Source: Aggregatibacter aphrophilus ATCC 33389
Lineage (GTDB): Bacteria > Pseudomonadota > Gammaproteobacteria > Enterobacterales > Pasteurellaceae
Length of the DNA stretch: 64,000 nucleotides
Reading direction: 5' to 3'
NCBI RefSeq assembly: GCF_900636915.1
Contig: NZ_LR134327.1
Location: 1,302,001-1,366,000, forward strand
In this document: positions 57,007 through 64,000 of the stretch, piece by piece
Layout of the letters: the number at the start of each line of letters is the position of its first letter
How positions within the stretch are numbered: position 1 is the first letter of the stretch
The notes under the pieces: model-generated
The model's input: the letters and a program-made list of their open reading frames with translations, nothing else
What the model was told of the DNA's origin: nothing
Database searches by the model: none
Translations under genes and position numbers: made by a program

Positions 57007-57070
57007 GGAATAAATTGATAAGTTTGATTAAATTTTCATCATAAAAGAGATTTTTATTAAGAAGACTGGA

Positions 57071-57514
57071 CTAAATTTTTTGTATGAAGGTGGGTAACCA
57101 ATCTTCTGCACATTGATCATGATCGGCATCATTTAACACATCAATGCGTAAAGCATCGGCAATTTTAACCGCACTTTTAGTTTGTAGTGCTTCTTCTACG
57201 GTATCTACAGCAAAACAGAATGTGTCGTAATCGGAATTTCCTAAACCAATCACGGCAAATCTTAAATCTGAGAGATCTGCGTTGCTGTCTTTCAATGTTT
57301 CAAATAACGGTTTTAAATTATCCGGTAATTCCCCTGCGCCATGTGTGGAAGTAACAACTAACCATAATTTTTCATTGATAACATCGTCTAATGCCGGACC
57401 ATGATGTAATTCGGTAGTAAAACCTTGCTGTTGTAATACACTTTCCAAATGTTCGGCAACATATTCAGCACTGCCTAAGGTGCTGCCGGTAATTAAGCAA
57501 ATTTTAGGTTGCAT
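57071..57514 (-). CDS. mioC: MioC, FMN-binding flavodoxin-like protein
   Basis: A 147-residue flavodoxin. The FMN loop is [12 protein letters not shown] (10-21), then [12 protein letters not shown] and the third loop [16 protein letters not shown]. coli MioC supports biotin synthase in vitro, and its transcription reads into oriC. Here too mioC is transcribed towards oriC and ends at its border. A good AGGAGA site precedes the ATG. Confidence 0.93.
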   Translation of the reverse strand: MQPKICLITGSTLGSAEYVAEHLESVLQQQGFTTELHHGPALDDVINEKLWLVVTSTHGAGELPDNLKPLFETLKDSNADLSDLRFAVIGLGNSDYDTFCFAVDTVEEALQTKSAVKIADALRIDVLNDADHDQCAEDWLPTFIQKI

Positions 57515-57530
57515 TTTTTCTCCTAAAAAG

Positions 57531-57553
57531 AAGGCTTAGATTAACTAAGCCTT
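57531..57553 (-). terminator. Terminator of zapB
   Basis: AAGGCTTAG (57531-57539) pairs with CTAAGCCTT (57545-57553), loop ATTAA; the minus transcript continues CTTTTTA. Confidence 0.82.
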
Positions 57554-57569
57554 TGTTTTATAATATGTA

Positions 57570-57788
57570 TTAGATGCTGTCGGTAATACCTAAAAGTGAA
57601 CGTAAGCGCTCTTGGATATTTTGGTGTTCACCTCTTAATTGTTCATTTTCACCACGTAATGCATCATTTTCTTGTTGTGCTCTGCCGTTTTTCTCTCTTA
57701 ATTCATCCACTTCTAATTGAAGGAGTTGAATGGTCTCAACAGCTTGCTTAATTTTGTTTTCTAACTGATCTAAAACTTCGAATGACAT
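57570..57788 (-). CDS. zapB: Cell division protein ZapB
   Basis: A 72-residue coiled-coil protein that stabilises the Z-ring through ZapA. Almost all of it is heptad-like: FEVLDQLENKIKQAVETIQL then LQLEVDELREKN and repeated glutamate/glutamine segments. A GAGGAAA site precedes the ATG. It is divergent from glpX. Confidence 0.94.
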   Translation of the reverse strand: MSFEVLDQLENKIKQAVETIQLLQLEVDELREKNGRAQQENDALRGENEQLRGEHQNIQERLRSLLGITDSI

Positions 57789-57923
57789 AGTGATTTCCTC
57801 TAAAACAAATGGATAAAAGTGTGGGCTATTCTACATAGTTAATCGGATTTATTAAAGCAAAGAATCAAATTATCTGTGAATTCGTGATTTTTTGTTAAAA
57901 ATTTCTTTGTATTTTTTTTCTAT

Positions 57924-57937
57924 AGCAAACGTTTGCT
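57924..57937. promoter_or_regulatory. LacI-family operator palindrome in the glpX promoter
   Basis: AGCAAACGTTTGCT is a perfect 14-bp palindrome with the central CG of LacI/PurR/Cra operators, and is closest to the PurR consensus ACGCAAACGTTTGCGT. It lies 50 bp before glpX, directly upstream of a likely extended -10 (TGCTAAAAT, 57941-57949), a position that would give repression. Confidence 0.65.
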
Positions 57938-57986
57938 TAATGCTAAAATAAGCTAATTTTATTTCTCATTTTTTAAGGATTATGTC

Positions 57987-59000
57987 ATGAATAGATCATT
58001 AGCCATTGAGTTTTCAAGAGTAACTGAAGTTGCTGCCCTTGCTGGGTTTGCTTGGTTAGGGCGTGGGGATAAAAATTCGGCTGATGATGCTGCCGTGAAG
58101 GCCATGCGTTATATGCTAAATTTGATTCATATGGATGCGGAAATTGTCATTGGCGAAGGTGAAATTGACCAAGCGCCGATGTTATATATCGGTGAAAAAG
58201 TAGGTTCGGGTATGGGCGAATTGGTGTCTATTGCCGTGGATCCTATTGATGGTACGCGTATGACAGCAATGGGGCAAGCTAATGCCATTTCCGTATTGGC
58301 GGCAGGTGGTAAAAATACCTTTTTGAAAGCACCGGACATGTATATGGAAAAATTGGTAGTTGGTCCAGAAGCAAAAGGCATCATAGATTTAAATTTACCA
58401 CTTGAACAAAATTTGCGCCGTGTCGCCTCAAAGCTAGGCAAACTATTATCCGATTTAACGGTGATGATTTTAGATAAACCTCGTCATGAAGCCGTGATTG
58501 AAAAAATGCATCAACTGGGTGTGCGCGTATTTACGATTCCTGATGGTGATGTAGCAGCCTCAGTGTTATGTTGCTTGCCGGAAGCGGAAATTGACATGGT
58601 TTATGGCATTGGCGGTGCGCCGGAAGGTGTTGTGGCGGCAGCGGCTATTCGAGCCTTGGGTGGTGATATGCAATCCCGTCTATTACTGCGAGATCAGGTA
58701 AAAGGCGATACGCCGGAAAATAAGGCATTAGCCGCAGAAGAAATTCGCCGTTGTGCAGACATGGGCGTGGAAGTGAATACCGTATTACAATTGGAACAGT
58801 TAGTGCGGGATGACAATTTGGTGTTTGCCGCCACCGGTATTACTAACGGTGATTTATTAAAAGGTGTTCACCGTAAAGGCAATTTAGCTACCACGGAAAC
58901 CTTATTAATTCGTGGCAAATCTAGAACCATTCGCCGCATTCAATCTACCCATTATTTAGACCGAAAAGACACCGCACTTTCCCGTTTAATTAAAGCTTAA
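57987..59000 (+). CDS. glpX: Fructose-1,6-bisphosphatase class II (GlpX)
   Basis: A 337-residue Li-sensitive FBPase of gluconeogenesis. The metal site is DPIDGTRMTAMGQANAISVL; EIVIGEGEIDQAPML and the GIGGAPEGVVAAAAIRALGG block are conserved. The ATG at 57987 follows AAGGAT; an ATG five bases earlier meets a stop at once. The glpF and glpK genes of the E. coli operon are not here. Confidence 0.97.
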   Translation: MNRSLAIEFSRVTEVAALAGFAWLGRGDKNSADDAAVKAMRYMLNLIHMDAEIVIGEGEIDQAPMLYIGEKVGSGMGELVSIAVDPIDGTRMTAMGQANAISVLAAGGKNTFLKAPDMYMEKLVVGPEAKGIIDLNLPLEQNLRRVASKLGKLLSDLTVMILDKPRHEAVIEKMHQLGVRVFTIPDGDVAASVLCCLPEAEIDMVYGIGGAPEGVVAAAAIRALGGDMQSRLLLRDQVKGDTPENKALAAEEIRRCADMGVEVNTVLQLEQLVRDDNLVFAATGITNGDLLKGVHRKGNLATTETLLIRGKSRTIRRIQSTHYLDRKDTALSRLIKA

Positions 59001-59010
59001 GTTCAAAAAT

Positions 59011-59038
59011 AAAGCCGGTTTACATAACCGGCTTTTTA
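59011..59038 (+). terminator. Terminator of glpX
   Basis: A 10-bp stem (59011-59020 with 59026-59035), loop TACAT, then T-rich sequence. Confidence 0.9.
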
Positions 59039-59045
59039 TATGTGA

Positions 59046-59468
59046 TTATTCAACGACGTTAATAATAAATCTTTTCTTAAATAATTTTGGCGAATACGAC
59101 ATATTGCCATAAATTCCCCATTGTACATCCACAGAAATATTACCTTTAACCATAGGTTTTCCGCTAATGATTACCTGATTTTTAGCTTCATCGGCATTTT
59201 CGGTTAGTTGATAACCTGCTTTGATTCCATTGTTTATTGGGTTTATAACAACTCGTACAGAGGTTTCAATGGATTTGCCATTAGCTAATTTATCTAAATC
59301 GATCACATAGCCATATTCTTGGTTTAATTTAATTTCACCAAGAGATTCATCGGCTAACTTATTGATATTGTTTCCACAAGCTGCCAGAAATAATAGGCCA
59401 ATAAGAAACATACCAAGTTTTTTGATAGTTGAAAATAAAGGGTTGTTTAATTTTAATGTAAGTATCAT
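59046..59468 (-). CDS. Small lipoprotein of unknown function
   Basis: A 140-residue protein with a hydrophobic stretch and lipobox LFLAAC near residue 31, so a lipoprotein signal peptide is likely. The start could also be an in-frame ATG at 59411. The mature part has about 110 residues with a beta-rich look (VRVVINPINNGIKAGYQLTE, ISVDVQWGIYGNMSYSPKLF). I do not recognise the family. The A/T-rich coding differs from the surrounding housekeeping genes. Confidence 0.72.
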   Translation of the reverse strand: MILTLKLNNPLFSTIKKLGMFLIGLLFLAACGNNINKLADESLGEIKLNQEYGYVIDLDKLANGKSIETSVRVVINPINNGIKAGYQLTENADEAKNQVIISGKPMVKGNISVDVQWGIYGNMSYSPKLFKKRFIINVVE

Positions 59469-59512
59469 GGTTTATCCGTTTTAAAAATTAGTGTTAGGTT
59501 ATAAAAATAACA

Positions 59513-59563
59513 AAAAAACTAACCGCACTTTAAAACGTAATATAAAGTGCGGTCGGTTTTTAT
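59513..59563. terminator. Inverted uptake-signal pair, terminator of cysE
   Basis: Two uptake signals (near 59521 and 59548) form a stem of about 12 bp with A-run and T-run flanks, downstream of the cysE stop and upstream of the lipoprotein gene. Confidence 0.75.
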
Positions 59564-59588
59564 GATGCTTTTTATTTAATGATAGCGG

Positions 59589-60386
59589 CTAGATATTTAA
59601 TTCCATGCCGAGATCAATAAAGTTTTGGTTCATATCGAATGCCGGTTTGGCATCTCTGTCTTTGCCGATAATGCGTGCAGGCACTCCGGCTGCGGTGGCG
59701 TATTCAGGAACCGGTTGTAACACCACCGAATTGGCGCCAATTTTAGCATATTTACCCACCTCAATGTTACCTAAAATTTTCGCACCTGCACCAATCATGA
59801 CGCCTTCGCGAATTTTTGGGTGTCGATCACCACATTCTTTGCCTGTACCGCCGAGAGTAACACCTTGTAAAATAGACACATTATTTTCGATTACCGAAGT
59901 TTCACCTACCACGATGCCGGCGGCATGGTCAAACATAATTCCATGCCCAATGTTGGCGGCGGGGTGAATATCGACATCAAAAGCCACGGAAATTTGGTTT
60001 TGTAGGTAAATCGCCAAAGCTTTGCGATTTTGTTGCCATAAATAATGAGTGATTCGATAGCTTTGCAAGGCATGAAAGCCTTTTAAATATAGCAATGGTG
60101 TGGAGAGTAATTCTACTGCCGGATCCCGTTGACGTACGGCTGAAATATCGTACGCGGCACATTCGATAATACTTGGTTTTGCCAAATAGGTTTCTTCGAT
60201 AATTTCACGTAAGGCAATGGCCGGCATAATGGTGTTAGCTAATTTATTGGCTAAAATATAGCTTAGTGCACTGCCTAAATCATGATGTTTTAAAATGGTC
60301 GAATGAAAAAAACTGGCAAGCATAGGTTCGTTATCTACCAATTTTTTCGCTTCTTGACGAATATTTTGCCAAACTTCTAACAACAT
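59589..60386 (-). CDS. cysE: Serine O-acetyltransferase
   Basis: A 265-residue left-handed beta-helix enzyme that makes O-acetylserine for cysteine synthesis, subject to cysteine feedback. The helical N-terminal domain is followed by hexapeptide repeats from VDIHPAANIGHGIMFDHAAG to GANSVVLQPVPEYATAAGVP, with the catalytic Asp/His region FDHAAG and GDRHPKI. It follows gpsA by 3 nt. Confidence 0.97.
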   Translation of the reverse strand: MLLEVWQNIRQEAKKLVDNEPMLASFFHSTILKHHDLGSALSYILANKLANTIMPAIALREIIEETYLAKPSIIECAAYDISAVRQRDPAVELLSTPLLYLKGFHALQSYRITHYLWQQNRKALAIYLQNQISVAFDVDIHPAANIGHGIMFDHAAGIVVGETSVIENNVSILQGVTLGGTGKECGDRHPKIREGVMIGAGAKILGNIEVGKYAKIGANSVVLQPVPEYATAAGVPARIIGKDRDAKPAFDMNQNFIDLGMELNI

Positions 60387-60389
60387 GGA

Positions 60390-61403
60390 TTATTCCTCTT
60401 TACGTTCTCTGCCTAATAAATTGACTGCAGCCTCTTTTGCATTTTTACCACAGAACAACACTTGATAAATTTGTTCCGTAATAGGCATTTCAACGCCATA
60501 ACGCTGAGCTAATAAATGAGCTTCTTTGGTGTTGTAAAAACCTTCCACCACTTGTCCGATATTATCCATGGCAGTTTGGGCGGAAAAACCTTGTCCAAGC
60601 ATAATACCGAAACGACGGTTACGGGATTGGTTATCAGTACAGGTAAGCACTAAATCACCTAAGCCTGACATGCCCATAAAGGTGTTTGGATTGGCACCTA
60701 ATGCTGTGCCCAAACGGGATATTTCTGCAATACCACGGGTAATCAATGCTGTTCTGGCATTCGCGCCAAATCCCATGCCATCGGAAATCCCTGCGCCGAT
60801 AGCAATAACGTTTTTAATCGCCCCCCCCAGCTGCACGCCGAGCATATCGTCATTAATATAAACCCGAAAATGCTTACTGCAATGGATTCGTGCTTGAAAT
60901 TCACGCGCAAATTCTTCGTTATCGGAGGCTAACGTAATGGCAGTAGGTAAACCGGAAGCCAATTCTTTGGCAAAGGTTGGGCCGGAAAGAACGGCCAACG
61001 GGTAAGTGTTGCCTAATGTTTCCTTAATCACCTCTTCCAGCAAGCGCCCGGTATTCCGTTCTAGCCCTTTGGTAGCCCAAACAATTCGACTATCGGGGCG
61101 TAAGTGCGGTCGAATTTGCGAGAGAATTTCACCGAAACAATGGCTTGGCACAGCCAATAACAAATCCCGTGAAGCTTGAATTGCATTTCCCAAATCTGCT
61201 TCTATGTGTAACGCATCCGGGAAAATAATATCAGATAAAAATTCCGCATTTTGTCGTTCGGCGTTCAGTTTTTGCATTTTTTGCGGATTATGTCCCCAAA
61301 GATAAGTGGGGTGCCCATTGCGCGAAAATGTGATAGCCAAAGCGGTACCAAAAGAACCTGCGCCTAATACGGTGATAGAAGAATGGGTTAAGGTCGTATT
61401 CAT
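60390..61403 (-). CDS. gpsA: Glycerol-3-phosphate dehydrogenase (NAD(P)+)
   Basis: A 337-residue enzyme that makes sn-glycerol 3-phosphate for phospholipid synthesis. The dinucleotide fold is [26 protein letters not shown]-type block is [20 protein letters not shown]. Two adjacent ATGs exist; the second (61403) is better spaced from AAGGAGT. The order secB-gpsA-cysE is that of E. coli. Confidence 0.97.
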   Translation of the reverse strand: MNTTLTHSSITVLGAGSFGTALAITFSRNGHPTYLWGHNPQKMQKLNAERQNAEFLSDIIFPDALHIEADLGNAIQASRDLLLAVPSHCFGEILSQIRPHLRPDSRIVWATKGLERNTGRLLEEVIKETLGNTYPLAVLSGPTFAKELASGLPTAITLASDNEEFAREFQARIHCSKHFRVYINDDMLGVQLGGAIKNVIAIGAGISDGMGFGANARTALITRGIAEISRLGTALGANPNTFMGMSGLGDLVLTCTDNQSRNRRFGIMLGQGFSAQTAMDNIGQVVEGFYNTKEAHLLAQRYGVEMPITEQIYQVLFCGKNAKEAAVNLLGRERKEE

Positions 61404-61448
61404 CATTTACTCCTTGAATGGTGAAAAAGACGGTAACAACGAAAGGAT

Positions 61449-61486
61449 AAAACCCGCTTTACGGTTTAATGAAAAGCGGGTTTTTG
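61449..61486 (-). terminator. Hairpin between secB and gpsA
   Basis: AAAACCCGCTTT (61449-61460) pairs with AAAGCGGGTTTT (61473-61484) around a 12-nt loop. The minus transcript ends in T-rich sequence, so it separates yibN-secB from gpsA-cysE. Confidence 0.85.
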
Positions 61487-61489
61487 AGA

Positions 61490-61996
61490 TTAATTAACAC
61501 TTGGTTGTTCGGCAGATTCTTGCTCTTGTTGCTGACGTTGTAAATATTCAACAAATAAAGCGTCAAAGTTTACCGGAGAAAGATTTAATGCCGGGAATGT
61601 ACCGCGATTGACTAAGTTGGACACTAATTCACGGGCATATGGAAATAACATATTTGGGCATTGTGATGTTAAGCAGTGCGCCATTTGCATATCGTCCAAA
61701 CCGCTAATGGTGAACACACCCGCTTGTTTAACTTCACAAATGAAGGCTACGTCACCGGAATCTTCTAAAGTGGTTTCCACAGAAATATTTAAGCAAACTT
61801 CGTATAAATCATCGGCTAATTTAACGGTTTCGGTGGATAAATCAAAAGCCAGTTTTGGTTTCCATTCTTGATTGAAAATGTGTGGTAAATTAGGTGCTTC
61901 AAAAGAAACGTCTTTTACATAAATACGTTGAATTTGAAGTACTGCTTGGACTTCTTGTTCCTCGTTGTTTACAACATCTTTGTTTTCTTCGGTCAT
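61490..61996 (-). CDS. secB: Protein-export chaperone SecB
   Basis: A 168-residue tetrameric chaperone that delivers unfolded pre-proteins to Sec[39 protein letters not shown] and the [20 protein letters not shown] block are conserved. An AAGGA site precedes the ATG. grxC, which sits between yibN and secB in E. coli, is missing. Confidence 0.96.
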   Translation of the reverse strand: MTEENKDVVNNEEQEVQAVLQIQRIYVKDVSFEAPNLPHIFNQEWKPKLAFDLSTETVKLADDLYEVCLNISVETTLEDSGDVAFICEVKQAGVFTISGLDDMQMAHCLTSQCPNMLFPYARELVSNLVNRGTFPALNLSPVNFDALFVEYLQRQQQEQESAEQPSVN

Positions 61997-62010
61997 TTTT
62001 GTGTCCTTAT

Positions 62011-62451
62011 TTATTTTTTAACTAAAGGTAAATTTGCTGCTCGCCAGCCTGCAATGCCTTCTTTCAAGGAATAAACGTGACTAACTCCTTGTTTTGCCAA
62101 AATTTCAGCAGAAGAAGCAGAAGTCACGCCGTTGGCACAAACTAAAATAACAGGCGTTTCTTTATGTTGTTCGATTTTGCCAACATTGTGATTTTTTATT
62201 TCGGTAGGAAGCAGGTTTAAACTGTTAATGATATGGCCTTTATTAAAGTCATCCATTGAGCGTAAATCAATAACAACAGCATTTTGGTTGTTGATTAACG
62301 CAATAGCTTCAGTATTTTCAATTACTTTGGTTTTGCTGGTGGCTGATTTGATGAAGTGGTAGATAACCATTAGAAAAATAGCGACCCAAGCAACAACAAT
62401 TAAAGAATGATTTTTGGCAAATTCAATTACCATTGGCATAAATTCTTCCAT
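62011..62451 (-). CDS. yibN: YibN-type membrane-anchored rhodanese
   Basis: A 146-residue protein with one N-terminal transmembrane helix (about 15-35) and a rhodanese domain: [28 protein letters not shown] and [18 protein letters not shown]. The start at 62451 ([20 protein letters not shown]) matches E. coli YibN; the longer frame does not. The active loop is CANGVTSAS with a cysteine present, unlike the loop recalled for E. coli YibN, so it may still carry persulfide. It is 14 nt upstream of secB. Confidence 0.9.
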   Translation of the reverse strand: MEEFMPMVIEFAKNHSLIVVAWVAIFLMVIYHFIKSATSKTKVIENTEAIALINNQNAVVIDLRSMDDFNKGHIINSLNLLPTEIKNHNVGKIEQHKETPVILVCANGVTSASSAEILAKQGVSHVYSLKEGIAGWRAANLPLVKK

Positions 62452-62581
62452 ATATTTCTCAATAATTAGGTTTAAAAATAAGGGCTCAAGTATAACTTTA
62501 CTTTGACTATTTATCAAAAGTTATTGTTTCTATGGAGGGTGTTGATTTTGTTGAAATAATCATCAAATTTTTGTTTAAAAC

Positions 62582-62595
62582 CTGATATGGATCAT
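62582..62595 (+). promoter_or_regulatory. Candidate FNR site of the dcuB promoter
   Basis: CTGATATGGATCAT matches the FNR consensus TTGATNNNNATCAA at 8 of 10 positions. A TATAAT -10 lies at 62648-62653, which puts the site centre at about -71.5, a standard class I FNR position. The rest of the 323-bp gap (62452-62774) holds no gene. Confidence 0.5.
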
Positions 62596-62647
62596 AATTT
62601 AATGAGAACATTTGAAATCAGCCATACTCAGTGTTACAACATTCTTA

Positions 62648-62653
62648 TATAAT
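62648..62653 (+). promoter_or_regulatory. -10 element of dcuB
   Basis: A consensus TATAAT with a poor -35 (TACTCA, 17 bp upstream), as expected for an activator-dependent promoter. Confidence 0.45.
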
Positions 62654-62774
62654 TAAGCTGAATTTTGGGCTGTTAAATCCCGATTGCCTTGGGAAGGCAT
62701 CTCTATCAAAATATAACTGAGTATAATTTCTTATACGTTACACAGATTTTATTTTCATTCTCTAAGGAGGCAGT

Positions 62775-64000
62775 ATGTCTGCTATGTTTTTACTTCAATT
62801 CGCCATCGTGTTGCTCTGTATTTTGGTCGGTGCACGTGTTGGCGGTATCGGTTTGGGTGTTTTTGGTGGCTTGGGGCTTGCTATTTTGTCTTTCGGTTTT
62901 GGTTTAAAACCGGCAGGCTTGCCAATTGACGTTATGTTTATGATTATGGCCGTAGTTGCCGCTGCAGCAGCAATGCAAGCAGCCGGTGGCTTGGACTACA
63001 TGATTAAAATCGCTACCAACATTTTACGTCGTAATCCAAAATACATTACCTTTATGGCGCCGACAGTAACTTGGACGTTTACCTTATTAGCAGGTACAGG
63101 TCACGTTGCTTATTCTGTGTTGCCGGTTATCGCTGAAGTGAGTCGTCAAAACGGTGTTCGTCCGGAACGTCCAATGTCTATGGCGGTTATCGCGTCTCAA
63201 TTTGCGATTGTTGCCAGCCCGATTGCAGCTGCGGTAGTTGCTGTTGTGGCTTATCTTGAACCACAAGGTGTTCACTTGGGTGACGTGTTAATGGTCACCA
63301 TTCCATCGACTGTTCTTGGTCTTTTCTGTGCTTGTTTATTTGTGAACAAAATGGGTAAAGAATTAAAAGATGATCCAGAATACCAACGTCGTTTAAATGA
63401 CCCAAAATATGCTGAAGCCTTTAATTCAACTGTTAGCGGCAAAGAGCTTGAAATCAGCAAAACAGCGAAAATTTCTGTTTCTCTTTTCTTATTCGGTGCA
63501 TTGCTTGTTGTGTTAATGGGTGCAATGCCTTCTCTTCGCCCGGTGTTTGACGGCAAACCGATGGGTATGGCGCACACCATTGAAATCATTATGTTAGCTA
63601 TCGGTGCATTAATTATCTTAACGTGTAAGCCGGATGGCACAGAAATCACCAAAGGTTCTGTTTTCCATGCGGGTATGCGTGCGGTTATCGCTATCTTCGG
63701 TATTGCGTGGTTAGGTGACACCTTAATGCAAGCGCATATGGACGAAGTTAAAGGTTTAGTAAAAGGTTTAGTTGAAACTGCACCTTGGACATTTGCCTTC
63801 GCCTTGTTCGTACTTTCTGTACTCGTAAACAGTCAAGGCGCTACCGTAGCGACCTTGTTCCCATTGGGTATTGCTCTTGGTATTCCACCGGCAATCTTGA
63901 TTGGTGTGTTTGTTGCGGTAAACGGCTATTTCTTTATCCCGAACTACGGTCCAATCATCGCTTCACTTGACTTTGATACCACGGGTACTACTCGAATCGG
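62775..64000 (+). CDS. dcuB: Anaerobic C4-dicarboxylate transporter DcuB (truncated by window edge)
   Basis: The first 408 codons of a transporter of about 440 residues; no stop is reached. A perfect TAAGGAGG site precedes the ATG at 62775. The many hydrophobic helices and the blocks [40 protein letters not shown] and [19 protein letters not shown] are typical of DcuA/DcuB. It exchanges fumarate or aspartate for succinate during fumarate respiration. DcuB is favoured over DcuA by overall recollection only. Confidence 0.92.
   Translation, partial: MSAMFLLQFAIVLLCILVGARVGGIGLGVFGGLGLAILSFGFGLKPAGLPIDVMFMIMAVVAAAAAMQAAGGLDYMIKIATNILRRNPKYITFMAPTVTWTFTLLAGTGHVAYSVLPVIAEVSRQNGVRPERPMSMAVIASQFAIVASPIAAAVVAVVAYLEPQGVHLGDVLMVTIPSTVLGLFCACLFVNKMGKELKDDPEYQRRLNDPKYAEAFNSTVSGKELEISKTAKISVSLFLFGALLVVLMGAMPSLRPVFDGKPMGMAHTIEIIMLAIGALIILTCKPDGTEITKGSVFHAGMRAVIAIFGIAWLGDTLMQAHMDEVKGLVKGLVETAPWTFAFALFVLSVLVNSQGATVATLFPLGIALGIPPAILIGVFVAVNGYFFIPNYGPIIASLDFDTTGTTRI

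Larger units (their letters stand above)
56601..57070. other. oriC: Chromosomal replication origin oriC
   Basis: A 470-bp non-coding stretch between mnmG and mioC, the position of oriC in E. coli. It holds three GATC-led AT-rich 13-mers, at least two perfect DnaA boxes and a third near-match, a possible IHF site, and 11 GATC sites between 56625 and 56891 where about one would be expected. GATC sites would be bound by Dam and SeqA. The order from mnmG (unwinding element, then DnaA boxes, then mioC) is the same as in E. coli. Confidence 0.93.

Overview
The window is chromosomal DNA from a gamma-proteobacterium of the family Pasteurellaceae, most likely Aggregatibacter or a close Haemophilus-type relative. 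The main evidence is about 40 copies (counted by eye) of the Haemophilus-type DNA uptake signal AAGTGCGGT or its complement. A random 9-mer would be expected about 0.5 times in 64 kb. Other support comes from close matches to recalled Haemophilus influenzae proteins (NadN, the peroxiredoxin-glutaredoxin hybrid, TehA, AtpE, MurB) and from a periplasmic Nap nitrate system read by NarQ. The species cannot be fixed from the sequence alone. Nearly every base is housekeeping. No prophage, insertion sequence, CRISPR array, rRNA operon or clear pseudogene was seen.

Layout, left to right. 0-5 kb: a truncated flavodoxin-domain protein, a stand-alone Aer-type PAS protein, a RomA-like metallo-hydrolase, then the tusB-tusC-tusD / yheO-type regulator / fkpA / slyX block known from enterobacteria. 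5-9 kb: a PuuB-like amine oxidase and a three-gene polar amino acid (cystine family) ABC transporter. 9-12 kb: tuf behind four tRNA genes (Thr-Tyr-Gly-Thr) with a strong promoter, divergent from coaA. 12-19 kb: gyrB, recQ, cyaY, lptM, lysA, yagU. 19-26 kb: tag, lptD, lldD, gpt, pepD, rpoH. 26-31 kb: tehA, a small DUF2322-like gene, murB, narQ. 31-36.7 kb: the napDAGHBC operon, without napF. 36.8-41.3 kb: a thiol-redox neighbourhood of gss, the Prx-Grx hybrid, oxyR, then fabR. 41.4-44.1 kb: nadN and an unrecognised exported protein in one operon. 44.3-47 kb: rfaD, rfaF and a YcxB-like membrane protein. 47-57.5 kb: the complete atpIBEFHAGDC operon, rsmG, mnmG, the chromosomal origin oriC, and mioC. 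57.5-64 kb: zapB, glpX, a small lipoprotein, cysE, gpsA, secB, yibN and a truncated dcuB.

How the parts work together. The region is anchored on oriC (56601-57070), which has three GATC-led 13-mers, DnaA boxes and 11 GATC sites in about 270 bp. The atp-rsmG-mnmG genes run away from it, as in Escherichia coli. Anaerobic and redox life is well represented: Nap with its sensor NarQ, DcuB for fumarate/succinate exchange, LldD for lactate, and OxyR with a glutathione-dependent peroxidase and glutathionylspermidine synthetase. Envelope building is represented by LptD/LptM, RfaD/RfaF, MurB and FkpA. NadN points to NAD salvage from outside the cell.

No wholly new multi-gene system stands out. The best leads for undescribed biology are the exported protein co-transcribed with nadN, with its two leader hairpins; the Aer-like PAS protein beside a flavodoxin-domain protein in a family without chemotaxis; a perfect LacI-family palindrome in the glpX promoter; and the use of paired uptake signals as hairpins, including one inside the nap operon.
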